Position numbers and translations under genes: made by a program. From Acidovorax sp. sic0104 (GTDB taxonomy: Bacteria > Pseudomonadota > Gammaproteobacteria > Burkholderiales > Burkholderiaceae_C), in contig NZ_JAHUWH010000004.1 in the NCBI RefSeq assembly GCF_019219095.1, forward strand, positions 284,802 through 348,801: 64,000 nucleotides of DNA. The letters are read 5' to 3'. The number at the start of each line of letters is the position of its first letter. Within the stretch, counting starts at the first letter, position 1. The notes under the pieces are model-generated. The model was not told where the DNA came from and did not search any database. It saw only the letters and a program-made list of their open reading frames with translations. Below, piece by piece: positions 54,360-62,350 of this stretch.

Positions 54360-54380
54360 CCGTTCGGGCTGAGCTTGTCG
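54360..54380 (+). repeat. Family C half-element
   Basis: A third, unpaired copy of the half-repeat, CCGTTCGGGCTGAGCTTGTC plus G, about 50 bases upstream of the response regulator start codon. It may be a decayed second element. Confidence 0.7.
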
Positions 54381-54431
54381 CCTGAGCAAACCACTCCCGC
54401 AATCCCCGCCATTCGCTATGCTCGCCCCACC

Positions 54432-55091
54432 ATGCGACTGCTCCTCGTAGAAGACGACACCATGATCGGCGAGGCCGTGCAGGACCTGCTGCGTGCCGAG
54501 CACTACGCGGTGGACTGGGCCCGCGATGGCGACGCGGCCGACACGGCGCTGCGCACGCAGGCCTACGACCTGGTGCTGCTCGACCTGGGCCTGCCCAAGC
54601 GCGACGGCCTCTCGGTGTTGCGCGACCTGCGCACGCGCAAGGACCGCACGCCGGTGGTGGTGGCCACCGCGCGCGACGCTGTCACGCAGCGCATCGAGGG
54701 GCTCGATGCCGGCGCCGACGACTACGTGCTCAAGCCCTATGACCTGGACGAACTGCTCGCCCGCATCCGCGCCCTGCTGCGCCGGGCCGCGGGCCGGGCC
54801 GAGCCGGTGTACGAGCACAAGGGCGTGTGCATCAACCCCGCAACGCGCGAGGCCACGGTGCAGGGTGTGCCGGTCGTGCTGTCGGCCCGCGAATGGGCCG
54901 TGCTCGAGCCGCTGATCGCGCGCCCGGGCATGGTGCTGTCGCGCCAGCAGCTCGAAGACAAGCTCTACGGCTGGGGCGACGAAGTCAGCAGCAACGCGGT
55001 CGAGGTGTACATCCACGGGCTGCGCAAGAAGCTGGGCGCAGAGGTGCTGCTGAACGTGCGCGGCGTGGGCTATCTCGTTCCCAAGGCATGA
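54432..55091 (+). CDS. OmpR-family response regulator (QseB/PmrA-like)
   Basis: A 219-residue DNA-binding response regulator. The receiver domain has the acidic pair in LLLVEDDTMIGEAV, phospho-acceptor Asp51 in LVLLDLGLPKRDG and Lys in DDYVLKPYDLDELLARIRAL. The C-terminal winged helix contains LSAREWAVLEPLIARPGMVL and NAVEVYIHGLRKKLGAEVLL. The sequence is closest in character to the QseB/PmrA/TctD group. Its stop overlaps the kinase start (ATGA). The htrA gene upstream has a direct-repeat box that may be its target. The inducing signal is unknown. Confidence 0.92.
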   Translation: MRLLLVEDDTMIGEAVQDLLRAEHYAVDWARDGDAADTALRTQAYDLVLLDLGLPKRDGLSVLRDLRTRKDRTPVVVATARDAVTQRIEGLDAGADDYVLKPYDLDELLARIRALLRRAAGRAEPVYEHKGVCINPATREATVQGVPVVLSAREWAVLEPLIARPGMVLSRQQLEDKLYGWGDEVSSNAVEVYIHGLRKKLGAEVLLNVRGVGYLVPKA

Positions 55092-56464
55092 TGGACAAGA
55101 TCACCTCAGCCCTGCAATCCGTCCGCGCACTGCTGCCACGCTCGCTGCGCACGCGGCTGTTGATATTCATCCTGGCCGCCATCGTGCTGGCTGGCGCCGT
55201 GCAGGGCGCGCTGGCCTACCGGGGCGCGCTGGCCGAGGCCGACACACTGTTCGACTACCACATGCAGCAGACCGCGCTGGCGCTGCGCTCGGGCCTGCCG
55301 GTGGACGCGCAGGGCCTGGGCCCGGGGCTGGACCCGGAGGACGAGAACCACGAATTCATCGTGCAGGTGTGGACTAACGAAGGTCTGCGCATTTTTGAAT
55401 CCGCCGTGGGCGCGGCGCTGCCGCAGATCGCGGTGCTGGGCTTCACCGACGTGCAGGCGCGGGGCGGCACCTACCGGGTGTTTTCGATGCAGACACGCTC
55501 GCAGGTCATCCAGGTGGCGCAGAACATGGCGGCCCGCCGGGGCATGGCCCGCGCCCTGGCGTTGCGCACGCTGGCGCCGCTGGCCTTCATGGCGCCGCTG
55601 CTGGTGCTGGCCGTGTGGTGGGGCGTGAGCCGGTCGCTCGCGCCGGTGGAGCGTGTGCGCCGCCAGCTGGCCCAGCGCCAGGCCGACGACCTCTCGCCCG
55701 TCAGCGACGCGCAATTGCCCGACGAGGTGCAGCCCCTGGTGAGCGAGCTCAATCTGCTGTTCGAGCGCGTGCAGCGCGCGTTCGACGCGCAGCAGCACTT
55801 CGTGGCCGACGCCGCGCACGAGCTGCGCTCGCCCCTGGCCGCGCTGCGCCTGCAACTGCAGGGCCTGCAGCGCGCCGGCGACGACGCCGCGCGGGCCGCC
55901 GCCGTCGAGCGCCTGTCTTCGGGCATCGACCGCGCCACGCGGCTGGTGGAGCAGCTGTTGACCCTGGCCCGCCAGGAGGCCGGCGCAGCCGCCCCCGGCG
56001 CCCACGCCGAGCCGGTGGACCTGCAGGCGGTGGCGCAGCTGGCGCTGGCCGACGTGGCCCCTGCCGCGCAGGCGCGGTCCATCGACCTGGGCCTGCTCGA
56101 CTCCGACGCGGCCGCCGTGCCCGGCAACGCCGAGGCGCTGCGCATGCTGGTGAGGAACCTGCTCGACAACGCCGTCAAGTACACACCCGCCAGCGGCCGG
56201 GTGGACCTGCAGATCCGGCGCGTGGCTGGCGGCCCGGCGGTGGAGATCACCGTGGAAGACAGTGGCCCCGGCATTGCCGAGGAACACCGCGCCCGCGTGA
56301 TGCAGCGCTTCGTGCGCGAGACCAGCGACGGCGCTCCGGGCAGCGGCCTGGGCCTGGCCATCGTGCAGGCCATCGCACAGGCCCACGGCGCGGCGGTGGT
56401 GCTGGACGCATCGCCCCGGCTGGGCGGGCTGCGGGCCACCGTGCGGTGGCCGGGAGCGGTGTAG
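55088..56464 (+). CDS. Sensor histidine kinase (QseC/PmrB-like)
   Basis: A 458-residue inner-membrane kinase paired with the preceding regulator. There are two membrane helices (about 24-45 and 160-180), with a periplasmic loop of about 110 residues between them, then a HAMP-like linker, the H box with phospho-His244 in FVADAAHELRSPLAALRLQL, the N box LLDNAVKYTPASGR, and the G boxes VEDSGPGIAEEHRARVMQRF and GSGLGLAIVQAIAQAHG. The RSP variant of the H box (HELRSPL) is typical of the QseC group. Start at ATG 55088 or 55091. Confidence 0.93.
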   Translation: MMDKITSALQSVRALLPRSLRTRLLIFILAAIVLAGAVQGALAYRGALAEADTLFDYHMQQTALALRSGLPVDAQGLGPGLDPEDENHEFIVQVWTNEGLRIFESAVGAALPQIAVLGFTDVQARGGTYRVFSMQTRSQVIQVAQNMAARRGMARALALRTLAPLAFMAPLLVLAVWWGVSRSLAPVERVRRQLAQRQADDLSPVSDAQLPDEVQPLVSELNLLFERVQRAFDAQQHFVADAAHELRSPLAALRLQLQGLQRAGDDAARAAAVERLSSGIDRATRLVEQLLTLARQEAGAAAPGAHAEPVDLQAVAQLALADVAPAAQARSIDLGLLDSDAAAVPGNAEALRMLVRNLLDNAVKYTPASGRVDLQIRRVAGGPAVEITVEDSGPGIAEEHRARVMQRFVRETSDGAPGSGLGLAIVQAIAQAHGAAVVLDASPRLGGLRATVRWPGAV

Positions 56465-56510
56465 GCCGTCCGCACGCACGCCCTGGCGGGCCCTGGTCAG
56501 CATTTTCTGC

Positions 56511-56562
56511 GGATGCTATAGTTTTGGTAGCTGTTAGCGCCCGTCCATCGAGCGTCAGGTGC
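56511..56562 (+). repeat. Dispersed palindromic repeat family B, copy 8
   Basis: It reads GGATGCTATAGTTTTGGTAG, then CTGTTAGCGCCCGTCCATCG and AGCGTCAGGTGCCC. It lies between the histidine kinase gene and the PanE-like gene, about 70 bases before the latter's start. Confidence 0.7.
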
Positions 56563-56631
56563 CCACAGCGCTTGCATGGGGCCGTGCCCATCCTGCATTG
56601 CTCCACATCCCTTCAACAGGATCGTCATCAC

Positions 56632-57624
56632 ATGAATTTCATCGTTCTGGGCGCGGGTGCCATTGGTTGCTATGTGGGTGGGCGGCTGGCTGCGCACGGC
56701 CACCCCGTGTGCCTGGTGGGCCGCCCCCACGCGCTGGAACCCATCGCCCTGCAGGGCCTGCGGGTGACGGACCTGGACGGACTGGACCAGCAGGTGCCGC
56801 CCACCGCGCTGCGCATGGCCACCACCCTGGCCGACGCCGCGCCCCGCGCGCAGAGCGTGGTGCTGCTGTGCGTCAAGAGCGGCGCCACCGAATCCGCCGC
56901 GCGCGAGCTGGCCGCTGCCTGCGCGCCCGGCACTGCCGTCATCTCGCTGCAGAACGGCGTGGACAACGTGGCCCAGCTGGCGGCGCTGGCCCCCGGCCTG
57001 TGCGTGCTGGCCGGCATGGTGCCGTACAACGTGGTGCTGCGTGGCGCCCACGTGCACCGTGCCACGGCGGGCCACCTGCAACTGCAGCGCCACGAAGTCA
57101 CCGAAGGTCTGGCGCCCGTGTTCAATGCCGCAGGGCTGGCCACCGTGCTGCCGCACGATATCCGCTCGGTACAGTGGGGGAAGCTGCTGCTCAACCTCAA
57201 CAACCCGGTGAATGCGCTGTCCAACCTGCCGCTGCGCGAAGAACTGCTCGACCGCGACTGCCGCTGCGTGTTCGCCGCGCTCCAGTCCGAGGCGCTGGCG
57301 GTGATGGCGGGCGCGGGCATCACCCCCGCCAAGGTCGCCGCCGTGTCGCCGCGCCTGCTGCCCCTGGTGATGCGCCTGCCCAACTGGCTGTTCACGCGGC
57401 TGGCCAGGCGCATGCTGCAGATCGACGCGAAGGCGCGTTCGTCCATGTGGGACGACCTGGAGGCAGGTCGCGTGACCGAGATCGACGCGCTCAGCGGCGC
57501 CGTGGTGCGGCTGGCCGCCGCGCAAGGCAGGGCCGCGCCGCTCAACGCGAAGATGTGCGAGCTGCTCGGCGGCCCGCGGCAGCGCCTGACGGGCGCGCAG
57601 ATGCGCGCGGTGCTCGGGGTCTGA
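56632..57624 (+). CDS. 2-dehydropantoate 2-reductase family protein (PanE/ApbA)
   Basis: A 330-residue NADP-dependent ketopantoate reductase-like enzyme. The Rossmann motif is MNFIVLGAGAIGCYVGGRLA, the pocket segments are VLLCVKSGATESAARELAAA and VISLQNGVDNVAQLAALAPG, and the C-terminal catalytic Lys region is VQWGKLLLNLNNPVNALSNL, followed by a helical domain with WDDLEAGRVTEIDALSGAVV. Proteobacteria usually carry several paralogs of this family, so a role in pantothenate synthesis is possible but not proven. It is monocistronic, with an unrelated gene converging. Confidence 0.85.
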   Translation: MNFIVLGAGAIGCYVGGRLAAHGHPVCLVGRPHALEPIALQGLRVTDLDGLDQQVPPTALRMATTLADAAPRAQSVVLLCVKSGATESAARELAAACAPGTAVISLQNGVDNVAQLAALAPGLCVLAGMVPYNVVLRGAHVHRATAGHLQLQRHEVTEGLAPVFNAAGLATVLPHDIRSVQWGKLLLNLNNPVNALSNLPLREELLDRDCRCVFAALQSEALAVMAGAGITPAKVAAVSPRLLPLVMRLPNWLFTRLARRMLQIDAKARSSMWDDLEAGRVTEIDALSGAVVRLAAAQGRAAPLNAKMCELLGGPRQRLTGAQMRAVLGV

Positions 57625-57637
57625 GGCCCGGCCCGGC

Positions 57638-58210
57638 TCAGCCTGCCGTGTCTTGTGCGCCCTGCAGCGGCACCCGCAGCCCCGCCTTCAGGCACCCCAG
57701 CGACACCGACGTGCGAAAGCGCCGCACGTTGTCATCGCCTTCGAACAGCCGCCGCGTCAGCGCCTCGTAGTCGGCCATGGATGCCACGTTCACCACGAGC
57801 AGGTAGTCCGCCTCGCCCGTCACGCTGTAGCACTGCTGCACGGCGTCCTCCGCCGCGATGCGAGCGCGCAGCGGGGCGGTGCGGTCTGGGCGCTCGTTCT
57901 CCAGGTGGACCTCCAGCACGATGGTCAACGGCATGCCCACCTTCACCGGGTCGAGCACCGCCACGTTGGCACGGATCACGCCGCTGTCCTGCAGCCGCTT
58001 GATGCGCCGCTGCACCGCCGGGGCCGACAGGTTCACGGCCTTGGCAATCAGGCGCTGCGGCGTGGTGTTGTCGTGTTGGAGGATGTCCAGGATGGCCAGG
58101 TCGAAGCGGTCCAGCCCCTGGCGCTGCGGCCCTGTGGCGACGGCAGCGGCGGGCGTGGGGTGCGCCGGGACGGGTGGCGCCTTGGCGGCGCGGCGGGGCT
58201 GGGCGGGCAT
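57638..58210 (-). CDS. Lrp/AsnC-family transcriptional regulator
   Basis: A 190-residue regulator with an Ala/Pro-rich N-terminal tail (about 1-30), a helix-turn-helix (LDRFDLAILDILQHDNTTPQ, then RLIAKAVNLSAPAVQRRIKR) and a RAM effector domain (about 95-170, including CYSVTGEADYLLVVNVASMA). The ATG at 58210 is chosen; a TTG 57 bases upstream is an alternative. It is divergent from a RhtA-like amino-acid exporter gene across 99 bp, so it likely controls that exporter in response to an amino acid, as seen for many Lrp-exporter pairs. The ligand is unknown. Confidence 0.9.
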   Translation of the reverse strand: MPAQPRRAAKAPPVPAHPTPAAAVATGPQRQGLDRFDLAILDILQHDNTTPQRLIAKAVNLSAPAVQRRIKRLQDSGVIRANVAVLDPVKVGMPLTIVLEVHLENERPDRTAPLRARIAAEDAVQQCYSVTGEADYLLVVNVASMADYEALTRRLFEGDDNVRRFRTSVSLGCLKAGLRVPLQGAQDTAG

Positions 58211-58309
58211 GCTGGCGACCTTTGCGTGCAGGAGTGGGTGAGTGAAAGTTGCGCGGAGTGCTCGCAATCAGAGCCAAAAACACGCGCCAGTCGAACTATA
58301 TTTTTACCC

Positions 58310-59197
58310 ATGACCGCGTCTCCTTTTCAACGATTCATCCCCTTCCTGGCCGTGCTGGGTTCCGTCACCGCCCTGGGGTTCGGCACATCCTGGGCCAAGC
58401 AGGTCCTGTTTCCGGCCGTGGGTGCGCAAGGCACCACGGCCGTGCGCGTGGGCCTGTCGGCCGTGCTCATGCTGCTGCTGTGGCGCCCGTGGCGCTGGCG
58501 CCTGTCGCGCACCGATGCCAAGGCGATTGCCTGTTACGGCGTGGCGCTGGGCGCCATGAACCTGATGTTCTACATGTCGCTGCGCACGCTGCCGTTCGGC
58601 CTGGCGGTGGCCATCGAGTTTTCGGGGCCGCTGGCGGTCGCCATCTGGTCGTCGCGCCGCGCGGTGGACTTCGTCTGGGTGGCCCTTGCGATGGCCGGCC
58701 TGGGCATGCTGCTGCCGTTGGGCCTGAACGGCAGTGCGCTGGACCCGATGGGCGTGTTCTATGCGCTGGCCGCTGCCGTGTTCTGGGCGCTGTACATCGT
58801 GTTCGGCAAGCGCGCCGGTCACCTGCATGCGGGGCACACGGTGTCGCTGGGCTTGATGGTGGCAGCGATGGTGGTCGTGCCCGTGGGCGTGGTGCATGCC
58901 GGCGCCGCGCTGTTCACGCCCACCGTGCTGCTGGTGGGCCTGGCGGTTGCGGCCATCTCCAGCGCCATTCCCATCTCGCTGGAGATGATGGCCCTGAAGC
59001 GCCTGCCCAAGGAGGCCTTCGGCATCATGATCAGCATGGAGCCCGCCGTGGCCGCCGTGCTGGCCATGGGCCTGCTGGGCGAGCACCTGAGCTTCAACCA
59101 GTGGCTCGCCATCGGCCTCATCGTGTCCGCATCGATGGGCACGGCCGTGACGGCGGGCAGCAGCAAGCCCGTGGCGCGTGAGCCGGCGGCGGCGTAG
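58310..59197 (+). CDS. RhtA-like EamA-family exporter
   Basis: A 295-residue inner-membrane exporter with ten helices, the same length as E. coli RhtA (threonine/homoserine export). Characteristic segments are GTSWAKQVLFPAVGAQGTTA, LRTLPFGLAVAIEFSGPLAV and ISSAIPISLEMMALKRLPKE, then GIMISMEPAVAAVLAMGLLG. Divergence from an Lrp-type regulator supports amino-acid efflux. The start codon follows an AT-rich ATATTTTTACCC stretch with no clear Shine-Dalgarno sequence. The substrate is inferred from family. Confidence 0.87.
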   Translation: MTASPFQRFIPFLAVLGSVTALGFGTSWAKQVLFPAVGAQGTTAVRVGLSAVLMLLLWRPWRWRLSRTDAKAIACYGVALGAMNLMFYMSLRTLPFGLAVAIEFSGPLAVAIWSSRRAVDFVWVALAMAGLGMLLPLGLNGSALDPMGVFYALAAAVFWALYIVFGKRAGHLHAGHTVSLGLMVAAMVVVPVGVVHAGAALFTPTVLLVGLAVAAISSAIPISLEMMALKRLPKEAFGIMISMEPAVAAVLAMGLLGEHLSFNQWLAIGLIVSASMGTAVTAGSSKPVAREPAAA

Positions 59198-59244
59198 TTG
59201 GTGAGTGAGTTGCGTGGCACGCGGAGGGCAACGGGGCCGCCGCG

Positions 59245-59631
59245 TCAGCGCTTGTGCGGTGCCGGGTGGTAGTGCAGGTGCTGCACACGCCAGCCTTCAC
59301 CGGCGGTGTGCACCCACAGTTCGGTGAACAGCACGGCGGGCTGGTCGCCCTGCGGGGTGTGGATGCGGCTCACGCCGTGGGCCAGGACGACATCGTCGCG
59401 CACAGAGCGCAGCACCAGCCGCTCATCCTGCGCGCGGCTGCCGGCCGCAAGCCATTGGCCTGACCGCGCGGCATCGGCGATGCCCTGCAGCTGCATGGCG
59501 CGGGTCTGCACCCCTGTGGCGGCAACCACAATAAAGTCCGGACCTTGCAGGCGCTGCAGCGCCTGCGTGTCGCCGGCCACGAAGGCCTCATGCCATTGCG
59601 CGCGCACGGCCCGCAGGTTCGCGTGATCCAC
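59245..59631 (-). CDS. DUF4440/SnoaL-like (NTF2-fold) protein
   Basis: A 128-residue small protein with the NTF2-like cone fold expected from its pattern: RAVRAQWHEAFVAGDTQALQ (helix with the family Trp), FIVVAATGVQTR, LVLRSVRDDVVLAHGVSRIH and LFTELWVHTAGEGWRVQHLH ending in YHPAPHKR. Family members are diverse (ketosteroid isomerase-like or binding proteins), so no reaction can be assigned. It is convergent with the RhtA-like gene and runs in the same direction as the VOC gene upstream. Confidence 0.75.
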   Translation of the reverse strand: MDHANLRAVRAQWHEAFVAGDTQALQRLQGPDFIVVAATGVQTRAMQLQGIADAARSGQWLAAGSRAQDERLVLRSVRDDVVLAHGVSRIHTPQGDQPAVLFTELWVHTAGEGWRVQHLHYHPAPHKR

Positions 59632-59723
59632 TGGTAAACACTCCCTTTTCTTGCCATCCCTGTCCCGCCGGACACCGGTACGGGCTCTGTGCTGCGATGG
59701 TAGGCGAGAAGCTCAGGGGGTCT

Positions 59724-60215
59724 CTATGCAGGCGGCGTGCCCCGCCAAGCCGCCTCGATGGCGGCCACGTCGATCTTGCGCATGGTCATCATCGCCTCGA
59801 AGGCCCGCTTGGCTGCTGCACGGTCGGGGTCCACCATCGCACGGGTCAGCACGCGCGGCGTGATCTGCCACGAGATGCCCCAGCGGTCCTTGCACCAGCC
59901 GCACTCGCTCTCCTGGCCGCCGTTGCCCACCACGGCGTTCCACAGCCGGTCCGTCTCGGCCTGATCGTCTGTCGCGATCTGGAACGAGAACGCTTCGTTG
60001 TGCTTGAAAGTGGGCCCGCCGTTCAGGCCCACGCAGGGAATGCCCGCCACGGTGAAATCCACCGTCAGCACATCGCCTTCGCGGCCATCGGGGTAGTCGC
60101 CGGGCGCCCGCATCACGGCACCGACGGAACTGTCGGGAAACGTCTCGGCATAAAAGCGTGCGGCACCGAGCGCGTCGCCGTCGTACCACAGGCAGATCGT
60201 GTTTTTGCTGGTCAT
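59724..60215 (-). CDS. PhnB-like VOC superfamily protein
   Basis: A 163-residue glyoxalase/bleomycin-fold protein of the PhnB or 3-demethylubiquinone-like group. Motifs: TICLWYDGDALGAARFYAET (strand-helix start), DVLTVDFTVAGIPCVGLNGG, NEAFSFQIATDDQAETDRLW, then CGWCKDRWGISWQITPRVLT, plus a C-terminal MMTMRKIDVAAIEAAWRG. These proteins lack the usual metal triad and have no proven enzymatic role. The start ATG at 60215 gives a normal family length. It is co-directional with the DUF4440 gene. Confidence 0.87.
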   Translation of the reverse strand: MTSKNTICLWYDGDALGAARFYAETFPDSSVGAVMRAPGDYPDGREGDVLTVDFTVAGIPCVGLNGGPTFKHNEAFSFQIATDDQAETDRLWNAVVGNGGQESECGWCKDRWGISWQITPRVLTRAMVDPDRAAAKRAFEAMMTMRKIDVAAIEAAWRGTPPA

Positions 60216-60550
60216 TGGGGTCTCCTTGAAAGCTTGGGGAAAGCAGGGCACCGTGCACCTGCGACGTGGGGCCATGGCGCCCACGCAGTCTGACCCATCG
60301 CATGCACGCCACGCAACGCTTATCGCTGGAATGTCCCCATCTGCATTGCAGCGGGAGCACTGCATCGGCGTAGGGAATGGCCTACCAAACGGAGGTACGG
60401 ACACCCAGGAAAGGAGGAGGCCACGACATCACTGTGTCGAGGCCCATTTTTATTGTTGCCGCGCACGCCGTTGTGGGCCCGCCTCCTACGCTGCGCGCCC
60501 CTGGGGTGCTGCCCAATGCCATCTTTGCCCCAGCGCACAAGGAGCTTGCC
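60216..60550. other. 335-bp intergenic region without recognisable gene
   Basis: Lies between the divergent VOC and Pro-rich protein genes. Frames through it have no family-like sequence. A short T-rich patch (CCCATTTTTATTG, around 60444-60456) is the only AT-rich segment and might hold a promoter. AGGAAAGGAGGAGG at 60409-60422 is purine-rich but not followed by a credible start. Nothing else is recognised. Confidence 0.6.
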
Positions 60551-60751
60551 ATGGCCACCGACCCCGCAGAACACCCCATCCACAAAGTCCCCGACAAATT
60601 CCCGCTACCACCCGGCGATTTGCCGCCCAGCACCGAAAAGCCCACGCTCCCGCCGCAGCCGCAATTGCCCCAGTCGTCGGGCTCGCACCCTTACGAGGGA
60701 GAGCCGGAGGATGAAAGCGGGGACCCGGTGGGCAAGCCGCCGAGGATGTGA
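60551..60751 (+). CDS. Small proline-rich acidic protein (hypothetical)
   Basis: A 66-residue protein with AAGGAG six bases before the ATG, an ideal ribosome-binding site that supports translation. It is hydrophilic and disordered in character: KVPDKFPLPPGDLPPSTEKP, then LPPQPQLPQSSGSHPYEGEP and EDESGDPVGKPPRM. There is no signal peptide, Cys or membrane segment. Similar short Pro-rich proteins are common hypothetical genes in Comamonadaceae; the function is unknown. It is convergent with the two-helix membrane protein gene, with a strong hairpin between them. Confidence 0.6.
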   Translation: MATDPAEHPIHKVPDKFPLPPGDLPPSTEKPTLPPQPQLPQSSGSHPYEGEPEDESGDPVGKPPRM

Positions 60752-60758
60752 TCAGGGT

Positions 60759-60796
60759 GGTGCCAGGGCAATGCCGCTGCCGACTTGCCCGGCACC
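60759..60796. terminator. Long hairpin between convergent genes
   Basis: GGTGCC-A-GGGCAA (60759-60771) pairs with TTGCCC-GGCACC (60785-60796): a 12-bp stem with one bulged A and a 13-base loop. It lies between two convergent genes. It lacks a T-run, so it is only a candidate (perhaps bidirectional) 3' end signal. Confidence 0.45.
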
Positions 60797-60817
60797 GGCC
60801 AGAAGGTGACGTTGGCG

Positions 60818-61414
60818 TCAGAACGAATAACGCTCGGTAGTCCAGCTCTTCTTGCTGTTCTTGTAGGCGCTGAACAGGAACAGCGCTGCGATTAAGCCGC
60901 CCACCACGAGCGTGCCCTTGGGGCCCAATGTGCTGCCGATGGAGTACAGCAGCTTTTCCTTGCCTGCATGTCTGCCCGTGGCCTGGGCGGACGCATTGCC
61001 GATCGATGACACGATGGAGTACACCAGTCCGGTGAGCACCAGGGTGACGACGGCGAAGAAAAGGGATTTGCCCGAACGTTGCAGCAGGCCTGGCTGGACC
61101 TTGTCCACCTTGCCGGCTTTGCCCACCAGCGCCTGCACGTTGCCGACGATGCGCATTTGGGCCGCCTCCGACATGGCGTGGACGCCGATGTCATCGCCCA
61201 AACCCTTCGCAGTGATCACGGTGGTGAAGCGCGCGTCCTTGGCAGCCTGCACCGAGGCCACCTTGTCTTTTTCGATGAGCCTGCCGTGCTCGCCCAGCAG
61301 CGCTTTCTCTTTCTTGCCAAGGGTTGCAACCGCCTGCGGAGCCAGGTTTTTCTGCGTGCTGAAATACACAGCGCGGTCGGACACGCCCACGATGCCGCCG
61401 TTCACTTCGATCAT
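60818..61414 (-). CDS. Two-helix membrane protein of unknown function
   Basis: A 198-residue protein starting MIEVNGGIVGVSDRAVYFST, with AGAGGGA before the ATG at 61414. The N-terminal 110 residues are soluble, mixed alpha/beta and Lys-rich. Two hydrophobic segments follow (about 117-137, SLFFAVVTLVLTGLVYSIVS, and 165-185, TLVVGGLIAALFLFSAYKNS), with a short basic tail KKSWTTERYSF. The N-terminal domain recalls a small membrane-proximal sensor or PH-like fold, but no family is recognised. It is the last ordinary-GC gene before the integrase remnant. Function is unknown. Confidence 0.65.
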   Translation of the reverse strand: MIEVNGGIVGVSDRAVYFSTQKNLAPQAVATLGKKEKALLGEHGRLIEKDKVASVQAAKDARFTTVITAKGLGDDIGVHAMSEAAQMRIVGNVQALVGKAGKVDKVQPGLLQRSGKSLFFAVVTLVLTGLVYSIVSSIGNASAQATGRHAGKEKLLYSIGSTLGPKGTLVVGGLIAALFLFSAYKNSKKSWTTERYSF

Positions 61415-61584
61415 CTTTTTTTCCCTCTGCCTGTAATTGTTTAGGTCTGAACGTTTATAGCATGGGGTACAGAGGGATTGAGTCACTCAAATGGCCTGTG
61501 ATCCGGCGGTGTCGCGGGGCTGCCGTTGCTTGCGGGCTTTCAGCGTCGCCTGCTCGGAATTTCGGCGACAGCGTGCAGCGTGAA

Positions 61585-62350
61585 AGCCCCCAGATGTGAC
61601 GGAAGCGGTCAAAGCGGTGGTAGCGCGTGGCGCCAGCGACCAGTCCGGCCGCATGCAGCAGCGAGTGAAAGCCATCTATCGCTGGGCCGTCACACACCAA
61701 CGCATCGACACCAACCCCATGCTCGATCTGGTGCCCTCGGAAATCCTCAACCCCGCACCGTCCAACACCGTGCCGCATTGGCAGAGAAAGAGCGGCCCGA
61801 GTTCATGCGCAAGCTGGCAGCCTATGACGGGTCTCCCAGCATCGTGCTGGGCCTGCGCATGCTCATGGTGACTGCTTGCAGGCCGGGGGAGGTGTGCGGC
61901 GCGCGTTGGGTGGAGTTCGACCGCAAGGCGGCCCTGTGGACCATCCCCGCAGAGCGCATGAAGATGCGCGAGGAACACCGGGTGCCCCTGTCCAAACAGG
62001 CCCTTGAAGTGCTGGACAAGATCGAAGCCATCAGCGGCGGCCGTGAGCTGGTGTTCCCAAGCCCGTACTACCCCAGCAAGCCACTGAGCGAGAACACCTT
62101 CAACTCAGCGCTCGCGCGCATGGGCTACAAGACCATTGCCACCGCCCACGGATTCCGAGCCTTGTTCTCGACCGTGGCCAACGAACACGGGTGGAACCCC
62201 GATGTGATCGAGAGGCAACTTGCGCACCGAGAGCAGAACGAGATCAGGGCCGCGTATCACCGCACCACATACATGGCGGACCGCATCAAGCTGATGCAGT
62301 GGTGGGCCGACTATCTGGGTGGCAATGTGGGGCCGGTAGTCCGCACGTAG
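61585..62350 (+). pseudogene. Frameshifted, N-terminally truncated phage-type integrase
   Basis: The remnant of a tyrosine recombinase of the P4/prophage integrase type. The first part (61585 to about 61750) encodes TEAVKAVVARGASDQSGRMQ and QQRVKAIYRWAVTHQRIDTN, the core-binding domain. The frame then shifts by one register near 61745-61760, and the catalytic domain continues: RAALAEKERPEFMRKLAAYD, VTACRPGEVCGARWVEFDRK (first catalytic Arg), LWTIPAERMKMREEHRVPLS, TAHGFRALFST (His-x-x-Arg), VIERQLAHREQNEIRAAYHR (second His, Tyr). The N-terminal arm-binding domain is missing, and an in-frame TGA sits at 61581. No tRNA or att direct repeat was identified. It marks an old integration boundary. 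Confidence 0.85.
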
